Of a stretch of 64,000 bases of DNA, positions 34,501 through 41,995 are shown one piece after another (position 1 is the stretch's first letter; each line of letters starts with the position of its first letter). The stretch comes from Reinekea sp. G2M2-21 (GTDB taxonomy: Bacteria; Pseudomonadota; Gammaproteobacteria; Pseudomonadales; Natronospirillaceae), in NCBI RefSeq assembly GCF_015687175.1, contig NZ_JADPQG010000003.1, positions 186,001 through 250,000 on the forward strand, in the 5' to 3' direction. Both the position numbers and the translations under genes were made by a program. Under the pieces are notes generated by a model that worked only from the letters and a program-made list of their open reading frames with translations, was not told the origin of the DNA and did not search any database.

Positions 34501-34903
34501 CGACGGCATCATCGATCATGCCGGTCAACCCCAAAGTCATACCGTCATTCGGATGATAAATGCGGGTGACGCCATAGGCTTCCAACTCGCCGATTTCTTC
34601 CGGGGTAATCGTGCCACCACCGCCACCGATAATGGCGATGTGTGGTGCACCAGCGGCCTGTAACTGGTCGACGAGATAGCGAAAAAATTCATTATGCCCA
34701 CCCTGATAAGAACTCAGGGCAATTGCGTCGGCGTCTTCCTGTAACGCTGCCTGAACGATGTCATCGACCGAACGGTTGTGACCCAGATGAATGACTTCGC
34801 ACCCTCGATCCTGAATAAGCCGTCGCATCACGTTAATGGCGGCGTCATGACCATCAAACAGGCTCGCAGCTGTCACCACGCGCAGCGGAATTTCTGTACT
34901 CAT
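31565..34903 (-). CDS. icmF: Fused isobutyryl-CoA mutase (IcmF)
   Basis: 1,112 residues; ATG 34903 follows GGAGAGAACA. Adenosylcobalamin-dependent enzyme interconverting isobutyryl-CoA and n-butyryl-CoA, with its own G-protein chaperone. Order: B12-binding domain (residues 1-140) with the D-x-H motif FDGHDAAIN (lower axial His19) and GGGGGTI; MeaB-like GTPase (about 175-420) with Walker A GTGGAGKS (186-193), DPTRRRTGGALLGDR and VINKFDRKGA; linker; mutase TIM barrel (about 540-1100) with TSVSMTINGPAPM and GYHIAEAGANP. This N-terminal B12 arrangement distinguishes IcmF from methylmalonyl-CoA mutase. Same strand as the hydroxybutyryl-CoA dehydrogenase gene. Confidence 0.93.
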   Translation of the reverse strand: MSTEIPLRVVTAASLFDGHDAAINVMRRLIQDRGCEVIHLGHNRSVDDIVQAALQEDADAIALSSYQGGHNEFFRYLVDQLQAAGAPHIAIIGGGGGTITPEEIGELEAYGVTRIYHPNDGMTLGLTGMIDDAVAKIEKHKAKHRAQLCETAHPFLKQARQLSLIEQGQTRAPATKTACLTVGLTGTGGAGKSSLTDELVLRFATEFPDRTFAVLAIDPTRRRTGGALLGDRIRMNSLRQGNVFFRSMATRRQHLSTNAMLQEAIAALTHMGFDLVFVETAGTGQSDSAIVDLVDIPGYVMTPEFGAASQLEKIDMIDLADWIVINKFDRKGAHDALRDVRKQWRRNHNDFATPDEQVPVFPSIASHFNDTGVNGFFNALCQTLTAKDSRQWQAELPAGEPKTHILIPGKHQRYLAEIAEQGRDVHKQLAQQAELARRAQHLFESLQVLGVEVGEPLEKIHVTADDTGLAKLIDHYHDSLAALTPETVEAIQSWSPRMAGVQTETFSYDVRGKSITGENYRTTLSGQKIPKVAANRSKDWGEQVLFSGRENLPGHFPYTAGVYPYRRAGEDPTRMFAGEGTPERTNRRFHYLSRGQSAARLSTAFDSVTLYGEDPAERPDVYGKVGNSGVSIASLDDMKKLYSGFDLCAPTTSVSMTINGPAPMILAMFMNAAIDQQVEVYLKENGLWNDAQKKISALRGTHQVAYQGELPEGHNGLGLGLLGVTGDQLVDEQIYAQIKQKTLQQVRGTVQADILKEDQAQNTCIFSTEFALHLMGDVQQWFIEQGVRNFYSVSVSGYHIAEAGANPITQLAFTLANGFTLVEYYRARGMALNDFAPNLSFFFSNGMDAEYAVIGRVARRIWARAMKYRYGANARSQMLKYHIQTSGRSLHAQEIQFNDIRTTLQALYALFDSCNSLHTNAFDEAITTPTEDSVRRAVAIQLIINKELGLNQIENPLQGSYAIDYLTDLVEEAVYQEFERLSERGGVLGAMDTMYQRSKIQDESMLYEHKKHSGELPLIGVNTFLGKDSQAQNSDLELARSTDDEKAQQISAVKAFQQRHQAKTDAALQALRSAAVHNDNVFAVLMDAVKVASLGQISHSLYQVGGEYRRNV

Positions 34904-35117
34904 TGTTCTCTCCGGTCTGTCGACATAAACCTTGTGGGTTTGCCGATCATTTATTGTTGTTGGCTGACCTGTGTTTAGCCCATGCGGCAAACACTGAAAA
35001 ATGCGGGGCTTATGGCCCCCGGGTGCCCGCTCACCTCAACTTGGTGGACTGTCAACGGGCTGGCCGCACACGATTGCGCGACCACTGCTATGTTCTACGG
35101 TTGGTTCGTTCAAGATA

Positions 35118-35966
35118 TTAATAGTCGTAAAAACCCTTACCGGATTTCTTGCCGAGATAGCCAGCGTCCACCATTTGTTGCAGCAACGGACAAGGTCGGT
35201 ATTTGCTGTCTTTAAAGCCGTCATGCAGGACGTTCATGATAAACAGACACGTATCCAGTCCAATCATATCCGCCAGACGTAAGGGCCCCATCGGGTGATT
35301 CATGCCCAGCGTCATCACCGCATCGATGTCTTCTGTCGTCGCCACCCCTTCGTACAGGGTATAGATGGCTTCATTGATCATCGGCATCAGAATCCGGTTC
35401 GAGACGAAACCCGGAAAATCTTTTACGGTTACTGGCGTTTTATTCAGCTGCTTACTGATCTCAAACAGGGCATTAAAGGTTTCATCGCTGGTTTGCAAAC
35501 CACGGATCAGCTCCACCAATTCCATGATGGGTACCGGATTCATGAAATGCATACCCATAAAACGATCCGGACGCTTGGTTGATGCTGCCATACGGGTTAG
35601 AGAAATAGCACTGGTGTTTGACGCCAGAATGGTGTGATCCGGGCATATTCGGTCAATACTCTGAAACAACGCGATTTTGGTCGGCTCTTCTTCAGTAACC
35701 GCCTCAACCACGAGATCACAACTTTTAAAAACATCCATTTGCGGAGAGGTATGAATGATCGACAAGGCATTGTCTTTACGGGCTTCATCGATCATGCCCC
35801 GCTCAATACACTTATCGAGCCCTTTCTGAATTTTGGTCACGGCCTGTTGCAGGTGGCTGGGTTGGTTATCGACCAGATGCACGGTGAAGCCGTTGCGGGC
35901 GAAGACTTGTGCAATCCCACTCCCCATGGTGCCTGCGCCAAGCACACCCACTGTTTTAATTGTCAT
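35118..35966 (-). CDS. 3-hydroxybutyryl-CoA dehydrogenase
   Basis: 282 residues from ATG 35966 (MTIKTVGVLGAGTMGSG), after GAGGGAACC. NAD-binding GAGTMG (residues 10-15); catalytic His in GMHFMNPVP and the Glu of LVELIRG; C-terminal helical domain ending SGKGFYDY. Oxidises 3-hydroxybutyryl-CoA to acetoacetyl-CoA. With IcmF and the acetoacetyl-CoA synthetase at 46.8 kb it suits short-chain or branched acyl-CoA breakdown or the polyhydroxybutyrate cycle. Single-domain (no enoyl hydratase fusion). Its promoter faces the MerR gene. Confidence 0.92.
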   Translation of the reverse strand: MTIKTVGVLGAGTMGSGIAQVFARNGFTVHLVDNQPSHLQQAVTKIQKGLDKCIERGMIDEARKDNALSIIHTSPQMDVFKSCDLVVEAVTEEEPTKIALFQSIDRICPDHTILASNTSAISLTRMAASTKRPDRFMGMHFMNPVPIMELVELIRGLQTSDETFNALFEISKQLNKTPVTVKDFPGFVSNRILMPMINEAIYTLYEGVATTEDIDAVMTLGMNHPMGPLRLADMIGLDTCLFIMNVLHDGFKDSKYRPCPLLQQMVDAGYLGKKSGKGFYDY

Positions 35967-36033
35967 ATTAGGTTCCCTCAAACCAGAATTCGCAAAATAT
36001 TGACCGATTGCTTGCGTTGCAGCCTAGTTTTCG

Positions 36034-36049
36034 TTTACGTTAACGTCAA
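36034..36049. promoter_or_regulatory. Palindromic operator of LiuR/MerR type
   Basis: TTTACGTTAACGTCAA is a 16-base palindrome with one mismatch pair, lying between the divergent dehydrogenase and MerR-regulator genes. Its sequence agrees with the LiuR-type motif (TTTACGTTAACGTAAA-like) I recall for branched-chain amino-acid degradation regulators in gammaproteobacteria. Confidence 0.75.
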
Positions 36050-36141
36050 CCTAAGCAACAAGTCAATGCCGACAGTATTCCGTAAACTGAACGCAACAAG
36101 AGTGATTCGCATCAACCATCTATCATCGAGACGCCGTATTG

Positions 36142-36537
36142 ATGACCATTGACCACCTGACAGAACAATTCAGTATCCGGGACCTCGCGGACGAATTTGA
36201 CATCACCACCCGTACCATCCGGTTTTATGAAGATAAGGGTCTGATGACGCCAACCCGAGCCGGACAGCGACGAATTTACAGCAAACGGGACCGAGCGCGC
36301 CTGAAACTGATTCTGCGCGGTAAGCGTCTTGGTTTCAGTCTCGACGAAATCCAGCATCTGGTTGATCTGTACGAAACCCCGGACGATGAACGGCCACAAT
36401 TGGAAAAGTACCTGGAAACCCTGAGCAGACATAAACAGACATTGCTGCAGCAAAAACAGGATCTGGAAAAAACGCTGGAAGAGCTGACGCAAGCCGAAGC
36501 CGATTGCCGCGCGCAAATCCAGCGACTGAACAGCTAA
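36142..36537 (+). CDS. MerR-family regulator, LiuR-like
   Basis: 131 residues from ATG 36142 (TTG one codon earlier is possible). Winged helix-turn-helix SIRDLADEFDITTRTIRFYE with YEDKGLMTPTRAGQRRIYSK, then a dimerisation coiled coil (ETLSRHKQTLLQQKQDLEKT). No metal-binding Cys tail. LiuR-like proteins repress or activate genes for leucine/isovalerate and related acyl-CoA catabolism; the neighbours agree. Expected to bind the palindrome at 36034 and control both directions. Confidence 0.88.
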   Translation: MTIDHLTEQFSIRDLADEFDITTRTIRFYEDKGLMTPTRAGQRRIYSKRDRARLKLILRGKRLGFSLDEIQHLVDLYETPDDERPQLEKYLETLSRHKQTLLQQKQDLEKTLEELTQAEADCRAQIQRLNS

Positions 36538-36603
36538 AACGGGTTTCGCGAGGCGTTCGGGCTGTTATAATCCGGCCCAATTATCTAATCTGGAGACTGA
36601 CGA

Positions 36604-37095
36604 ATGCCAACTTTCGATATCGTGTCGGAAATCGATAAGCCGGAAATGAAAAATGCCGTGGACAACGCCAACCGCGAACTGGCCACCCGTTTTGACTTCC
36701 GTGGTGTGAACGCCAGCATCGAATTAACCGGCGAAGACACCATCACCCTTAAGTGTGAATCCGATTTCCAAGTCCGACAGTTACAGGACATTGCCGCCAA
36801 CAACTGCATCAAGCGCGGCATTAACGCAGGTTATGCGGATGTAGAAGACAATCCGATTCATACCGGCAAAACCTTCACGTTAAACATGAAATTCAAAAAC
36901 GGGCTGGAGTCAGCCACCGCGAAACTGATCGTCAAACTGATCAAAGAAAGTGGCATCAAGGTGAAAGCCAATATTCAGGGCGATAAGGTCCGTGTGGAAG
37001 GTAAAAAACGCGATGACCTTCAAGCCGTGATGGCCATGTTGCGGGAAAACAAGAAGATCGAACAGGATTTGCAATTCAACAATATGCGGGACTGA
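36604..37095 (+). CDS. yajQ: YajQ family nucleotide-binding protein
   Basis: 163 residues, standard family length. MPTFDIVSEIDKPEMKNAVD, ATRFDFRGVNASI and the terminal FNNMRD are diagnostic. Two RRM-like ferredoxin folds. Homologues bind c-di-GMP and influence transcription; in E. coli the protein binds tRNA/nucleotides. Preceded by CTGGAGACTGACG. Apparently monocistronic and convergent with cheV. Confidence 0.95.
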   Translation: MPTFDIVSEIDKPEMKNAVDNANRELATRFDFRGVNASIELTGEDTITLKCESDFQVRQLQDIAANNCIKRGINAGYADVEDNPIHTGKTFTLNMKFKNGLESATAKLIVKLIKESGIKVKANIQGDKVRVEGKKRDDLQAVMAMLRENKKIEQDLQFNNMRD

Positions 37096-37143
37096 TTCTA
37101 TCGATGTTGCGTTGACCAACAACCGGCCGACGCAATACGCGTT

Positions 37144-38037
37144 TTAAAGCCGGCTTAAATGCTGCGCCCCCCGCAACATGGCGGTCACCAATTCCTTAGC
37201 GTCAAACTTGGTTAACGCCTCATTTGCCCCCACCTGCTTCGCCTGAGAAACCGAAATTTCGCTCGACAACGACGTGTGCAAAATAATGTAGGCGTTAGCC
37301 AGCGCCGGAGCACTGCGCACTTCAAAAGTCAGTTCGTAGCCATCCAAACCCGGCATTTCAATATCGCTGACCAACAAATCAATAGGCCGTCCAGCACTGG
37401 CTTTCTTATGCATAATATCCAATGCATGCTGGCCGTTATCAGTCACTTCGAAAGGAATATTCAGGTAGCTCAGGACATCCGTTAACTGTTTGCGAGCGGT
37501 GCGGGAATCATCCACCACCAGAATATTCAGTGGTTTCAGCTGTTCCCGTTCAACGTCGGTGACTGTGGCTTTAATCATGCTGGGGTCGCTGGGGTAAATA
37601 CGTTCCAGCAGTACTTCGACATCCATCAATTGCACCAGCTCACCCTTCACATCAACGGTTCCGGTAATGAAGATATCTTTGCCAAGACTGCGATCCGGCG
37701 ATTTAATCTGCCGCCAATTGGTCTCAACAATGCGTTCAATGGAATCCACCAGAAAACCAATGACTTTACGTTGGCAATCGGTCACCACAATAAAGGAATG
37801 CTTGAGTTTTGACTCCGGAATAGCCCCTGCCCCAATCACCTGAGCCATATCGACTATCGGGATGGTTTGCTCACGTATGGTGACCGCACCCATCACCCCG
37901 GGATGCGAGTTCAACATCGGCGTAACCGGTTTATAGGGCACCAGTTCGCGGATTTTCAGCGTCCCCAGCGCAAATTGACGGTTGTTATGCAACCGAAACA
38001 ACAATAAGCCCTGAGAATGCTCAGCTTTAGAAGTCAC
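37144..38037 (-). CDS. cheV: Chemotaxis coupling protein CheV
   Basis: 297 residues from GTG 38037, which has AGGA 7 bases upstream; the longer frame to 38079 is less likely. N-terminal CheW domain (about 10-160: LLLFRLHNNRQFALGTLKIR, LNSHPGVMGAVTIR) and C-terminal receiver domain with VDDSRTARKQL, phospho-acceptor Asp in LLVSDIEMPG, and Lys in EALTKFDAKE. Couples chemoreceptors to CheA and tunes adaptation. Isolated from other che genes, as is common for CheV. Confidence 0.95.
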   Translation of the reverse strand: MTSKAEHSQGLLLFRLHNNRQFALGTLKIRELVPYKPVTPMLNSHPGVMGAVTIREQTIPIVDMAQVIGAGAIPESKLKHSFIVVTDCQRKVIGFLVDSIERIVETNWRQIKSPDRSLGKDIFITGTVDVKGELVQLMDVEVLLERIYPSDPSMIKATVTDVEREQLKPLNILVVDDSRTARKQLTDVLSYLNIPFEVTDNGQHALDIMHKKASAGRPIDLLVSDIEMPGLDGYELTFEVRSAPALANAYIILHTSLSSEISVSQAKQVGANEALTKFDAKELVTAMLRGAQHLSRL

Positions 38038-38191
38038 AGATTTATCCTTACCACAGTTGGATACAGAGGTTAGCGGCACACAGTAGCCTAACTATAGGAC
38101 ACATATGCACAGTCAACCGGATAGATTATAACTCAGTCGCGCGCGCACCCTTAATCTTGTTAGCCATTTCCGGCTGGGACCCTCGTAAACC

Positions 38192-38216
38192 AAAAAAGGC
38201 CACCCGAAGGTGGCCC
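38192..38216 (-). terminator. Rho-independent terminator of the Spy-like gene
   Basis: On the minus strand GGCCACC-TTCG-GGTGGCC followed by TTTTTT: 7-bp GC stem with a stable tetraloop, 28 bases after the stop. Confidence 0.92.
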
Positions 38217-38244
38217 AAACAGTAATCTGGAAAAAGGGAACCGA

Positions 38245-38739
38245 TCAGTTGGAGCGTGCGCCCTGAGCGGGCCCCATGTTCTGCCCCATACCCGGTCCTT
38301 GACGATCTCCGTCACCACGACCGCCCTGCTTACCTCCCATGCCCGGACCACGATGGAAATCAAGGTATTTGACTAATTCTGCGGTCAGTTCCGGGCTGAG
38401 CACGGTGTTCAGCTTGTCGGTCAGTAATTGGGATTGTGCCGCTTGCTGGGCATCTCGCAATGCCTGCATGTCTTCGCGAGTTGGACGATCTTCCTGATCA
38501 CGCAACGCCTGCATCTGGTCCCACATGGCCTGACGGTGCTCTTCCTGAACCGCTTCCAAGACAGCCAGCACATCGGTTTGTTGCGTTTCAGTCAGTTCCA
38601 ATTGCGTGAAGATATAACTCATGCGTGTCGCCGGGTCACCTTGCCCTCCCATGCCACCTTTGGCGAAGGCGCTAGCACCTGCGGCGGTGAGAGTAACGGC
38701 AATGGCGGTGGCGATCAGTGTTTTGTTTAATGCTTTCAT
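38245..38739 (-). CDS. Spy/CpxP-like periplasmic protein
   Basis: 164 residues with a signal peptide (MKALNKTLIATAIAVTLTAA, cleavage near SAFA). LTETQQTDVLAVLEAVQEEH is the LTxxQ repeat of Spy/CpxP chaperones; a second copy is weaker (LSPELTAELVKYL). Gly/Met/Gln/Asp-rich tail (GMGGKQGGRGDGDRQGPGMG). Spy is an ATP-independent periplasmic chaperone induced by BaeSR and CpxAR in enteric bacteria; a BaeSR-like pair lies 3 kb away. Monocistronic with a good terminator. Confidence 0.82.
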   Translation of the reverse strand: MKALNKTLIATAIAVTLTAAGASAFAKGGMGGQGDPATRMSYIFTQLELTETQQTDVLAVLEAVQEEHRQAMWDQMQALRDQEDRPTREDMQALRDAQQAAQSQLLTDKLNTVLSPELTAELVKYLDFHRGPGMGGKQGGRGDGDRQGPGMGQNMGPAQGARSN

Positions 38740-38945
38740 AATAATGCTCCTGCGGTGAAAATTCTGTCAGGCACTATTGCCTGGTACGAGAGACAGTTTC
38801 GTCCTTAAAAGTGCAGCGAATAGGGACGAAATGTGCAAAGACACAATCCTGACAAAACAGTTCTCAAAACACAGATGAACTTTTGTTTTTGCCTGGAAAA
38901 TGAGCGTATGCTTAGTCACACAACACAAAGCAGTAAGGATTCGTC

Positions 38946-39806
38946 ATGTTAAGAAAAACCCTCACTCTGTCTCTGCTCGCCACCGTCGGTCTGAGCAGTT
39001 GTTTTACTGAAGATTCAGGCACTTTGAGCTTGAAACTGACCGATTCCGCGGTAACCGATGCGGACAATGTCGTTTTATCCGTTGCCGGTGTCACCATTAA
39101 AGGGCCGGATGGGCAGCAGAAATTTGTGTTTTTGGGAGACGATAACGAACCTGAAGCCAAAAGCATTGACCTGTTGTCTCTAACAGGTGCACAAAGCATG
39201 GAGCTGGTCAGTGATTGGTCACTTCCGGCGGGCGAATATCAGTGGTTGCGTTTGGACGTAAACACTCAAGATGATGGCGATAGCTACGTCATGATCGGCG
39301 ATACTCCACACGAAATCACCATACCATCCGGCGAGCTGAAACTAGTTTCAGGCTTTTCCGTACCGGCAAACGCAGCCGCCAATTTCACGGTGGATGTTGA
39401 CCTGTATAAAGGGCTCGTTCTGAGCAATGGAGGCTACAAACTCAAACCGGTCATGCGCCTGATCGACAACGCCCAGGTGGGGCATGTCTCGGGAATCGTC
39501 GATGGAAATATATTCGCTGACAACAGTTGTGCAACAATGGCTGTTTACGCCTTTGCTGGATCGGACCAGACGGCTGACGATGTCTTCGGTGACGCCGGAC
39601 CAGATTTGGTGGCCTGGGTAGATACCTCGGCGTCGGAGTACCAATATGAACTCGGTTTCCTGACTCCGGGCAGCTATACCCTGCATTTGGCGTGCGATCC
39701 GGCAGATGACCCGGAAGTTGATGACGATGTCACGTTTATTGCCGATCAAGCCCAGAATGTCGAGGTACAAAACAACACAACCATGACAGCTGATTTCAAT
39801 TTGTAA
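38946..39806 (+). CDS. DUF4382 lipoprotein
   Basis: 286 residues. Signal peptide and lipobox LSSC (Cys about 19; MLRKTLTLSLLATVGLSSC). Residues about 25-160 form the DUF4382 beta domain (GTLSLKLTDSAVTDADNVVL, VAGVTIKGPDGQQKFVFL, SLPAGEYQWLRLDV). The rest is a second beta domain (VGHVSGIVDGN, ELGFLTPGSYTLHLACD), like carboxypeptidase-regulatory repeats. Envelope protein of unknown role; second of two such lipoproteins in the window. Confidence 0.85.
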   Translation: MLRKTLTLSLLATVGLSSCFTEDSGTLSLKLTDSAVTDADNVVLSVAGVTIKGPDGQQKFVFLGDDNEPEAKSIDLLSLTGAQSMELVSDWSLPAGEYQWLRLDVNTQDDGDSYVMIGDTPHEITIPSGELKLVSGFSVPANAAANFTVDVDLYKGLVLSNGGYKLKPVMRLIDNAQVGHVSGIVDGNIFADNSCATMAVYAFAGSDQTADDVFGDAGPDLVAWVDTSASEYQYELGFLTPGSYTLHLACDPADDPEVDDDVTFIADQAQNVEVQNNTTMTADFNL

Positions 39807-39821
39807 CCCAACACGGAAATA

Positions 39822-39854
39822 TCAGCCCGTTGAGAAGCCAATCTCAAGGGCTGA
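39822..39854 (+). terminator. Hairpin downstream of the DUF4382 gene
   Basis: TCAGCCC-G-TTGAGA-AGCCAA-TCTCAA-G-GGCTGA forms a 13-bp interrupted stem 16 bases after the stop. There is no T-run, so it may be a transcript-stabilising stem or a factor-dependent end. Confidence 0.5.
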
Positions 39855-40014
39855 CACGATCGCTGAGCTATACTAAAGACCAAGGCCCAAGCAAACACCT
39901 TGGCCCATATAAAAATGTTGCCAGCAGCATCTGCCTCGTTGTCAGGTAATTTCTGCTTCCGCCGAAGTCGCGGCAATGTTAAGAATAAAAACAGATACAG
40001 GTCGGCAGGCATTA

Positions 40015-41301
40015 ATGAAGAGTACTGAATTCCAAGATGTGACGATAGCCGTCGGAAAACTGGAAATTGGCATGCATGTGGTCGCACTGGATCGCCCATG
40101 GGAAGAAACCAATTTCCTCTTGCAGGGCTTTATCATCGAGTCGCAACAAGACATTCTGGAGTTACAGCGCCAGTGCCGACAGGTGGTGATTCAAGCGCGC
40201 ATTGAACATGTCGAGCGCTTGCGAGAACACCACGCCTCAGCAGCGAGTGACAGCGGACCAAAGAAGAATAAATACGGCGCTCATGCCGCGACATTGCCAG
40301 AGAGCATGCGTGGACCGGCAACTAAAAAGAAAATCACCTACATCAACCAGGTCAGCTTCGAACAAGCGGTGAAATCGTCCATGCTGACCTTCGATTCGGC
40401 ACGCAGTATGGCGGTCGCGATCATGGATGGACTCAGAGTTGGGCGTGCGCTGGATATGGAAGAATGCCGCGATCAGGTCGCGACCATCGTGGAAAGCGTG
40501 CTCAGCAATAAAGACGCCTTGCGCTTTTTGGCGATGATTAAAAACAAGGACGCCTACACCGCAGAGCACAGCATGAACGTTTGTATTCTGTGTGCCACCT
40601 TTGCCCGACATCTCGGACTACTGGAATTTGAAATTAAGATCATCGCGCTCTGCGGGTTGTTGCATGACGTCGGCAAAAGCAAAATTCCATTGGAAATTCT
40701 GAACAAACCTGGCCGATTCACCAAAGAAGAAGCCTTTATCATGGCTGAACACACCACCTATGGTCGAAACATCTTAATGTCGACCAGTGGTGATCAGCGT
40801 CATGCGGTAGACGTGGCACACAGTCATCATGAGCGGATTGATGGTCAGGGCTATCCACGCTGCCTTTCTGCGGGCTACATTTCCTATTACGCCAAGATCG
40901 TCGCCATCGTCGACGCCTACGATGCCATGACCAGTGAGCGTTGCTATGGCAAGCCCAAAACGTCTTATCTGGCGTTAAAAATCATCATGGACAATGCAGG
41001 TACACAGTTTGATCGCGAATTGGCCCGCGAATTTGTCCGTTGCATTGGCTTCTATTCCGCCGGGTGTCTGGTGGAGTTAAAAATGGGCCAACTTGCGGTG
41101 GTCATCAAAGCCAATGAAGCCGACAACGCCCGGCCGCTGGTTCTGGTGGTCACCACGCCGCAAGGGCAGAAGTTGCCCAGACCGACACTCGTTGACCTGG
41201 CCAAACCGGAAAACAGCGCCATCGAAATCGCCTCGGAAGTGCCCAATGGCACCGGCGGAATTGATGTTAAACACTACATAAGCCCGTCGTTGTTTGCCTG
41301 A
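40015..41301 (+). CDS. HD-GYP cyclic-di-GMP phosphodiesterase with DUF3391
   Basis: 428 residues from ATG 40015, which leaves the usual short lead before the DUF3391 strand VGKLEIGMHVVALDRPW; ATG 39976 has no ribosome site. HD-GYP at about 165-370: LLHDVGKSKIP (HD at about 217-218), HHERIDGQGYP (about 271-281) and DAYDAMTSERCY. All metal and GYP residues are present, so it is probably active in hydrolysing c-di-GMP. Convergent with the response regulator, 9 bases apart. Confidence 0.93.
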   Translation: MKSTEFQDVTIAVGKLEIGMHVVALDRPWEETNFLLQGFIIESQQDILELQRQCRQVVIQARIEHVERLREHHASAASDSGPKKNKYGAHAATLPESMRGPATKKKITYINQVSFEQAVKSSMLTFDSARSMAVAIMDGLRVGRALDMEECRDQVATIVESVLSNKDALRFLAMIKNKDAYTAEHSMNVCILCATFARHLGLLEFEIKIIALCGLLHDVGKSKIPLEILNKPGRFTKEEAFIMAEHTTYGRNILMSTSGDQRHAVDVAHSHHERIDGQGYPRCLSAGYISYYAKIVAIVDAYDAMTSERCYGKPKTSYLALKIIMDNAGTQFDRELAREFVRCIGFYSAGCLVELKMGQLAVVIKANEADNARPLVLVVTTPQGQKLPRPTLVDLAKPENSAIEIASEVPNGTGGIDVKHYISPSLFA

Positions 41302-41310
41302 TCGCCCGAA

Positions 41311-41994
41311 CTATTCAAGCACCGGTTGAAAACGATAGCCGGCACCATAGACGGAATGAATGTAGTCATGCTCCGCATTCAGATTGAGCAATTTTTTCCG
41401 CAGTTTTTTGATGTGACTGTCGATGGTCCGGTCTGACACAACCCGCCGGTCATCATAAATACGGTCAATAATCTGATCCCGCGAAAATATCTGACGAGGA
41501 TGCGTCATCAGCAGATTGAGCAGGTTCACTTCCACCATCGTCAACTCCACCTGCTGTTCACCAAAGCGTACCGTGGCACTTTCTGCTTGCAGGGTCAGCG
41601 CCCCCGAATCGGTGGTTTGCGGCTTCTGCAACGCCTCAAAGCGGCGCAATACCGCTTTTACCCGGGCAACCAACTCACGCAGACTGAAGGGTTTACACAT
41701 GTAGTCATCGGCGCCCAATTCCAGACCGATCAAGCGATCAACTTCTTCAACTTTAGCAGTGGTCATGATGATTGGAACATCACCGCTGCGGCGAATCGCC
41801 CGGCAGATATCCAAGCCGTCGGCACCGGGCAGCATCAGGTCGAGCACGACCAATGTTGGCGTATTGTCCTGTAACCAGACCAACGCTTCGTCGCCACGAT
41901 GAATGACCGTGACCTCGAACCCAGCATTGAGCAAATAGTCTCGCTCCAACCCAGCCAAATGGCTTTCATCTTCCACAATTAAAACATGGCTCAT
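41311..41994 (-). CDS. Response regulator, OmpR family, BaeR-like
   Basis: 227 residues. Receiver: VEDESHL, Asp in VVLDLMLPGADG, MTTAKVEE, and YMCKPFS. Winged-helix effector: TMVEVNLLNLLMTHP, SDRTIDSHIKKLRKK, VYGAGYRF. Its gene starts 1 base after the kinase stop. The order and type resemble BaeSR envelope-stress systems, fitting the nearby Spy-like gene. Confidence 0.92.
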   Translation of the reverse strand: MSHVLIVEDESHLAGLERDYLLNAGFEVTVIHRGDEALVWLQDNTPTLVVLDLMLPGADGLDICRAIRRSGDVPIIMTTAKVEEVDRLIGLELGADDYMCKPFSLRELVARVKAVLRRFEALQKPQTTDSGALTLQAESATVRFGEQQVELTMVEVNLLNLLMTHPRQIFSRDQIIDRIYDDRRVVSDRTIDSHIKKLRKKLLNLNAEHDYIHSVYGAGYRFQPVLE

Positions 41995-41995
41995 C

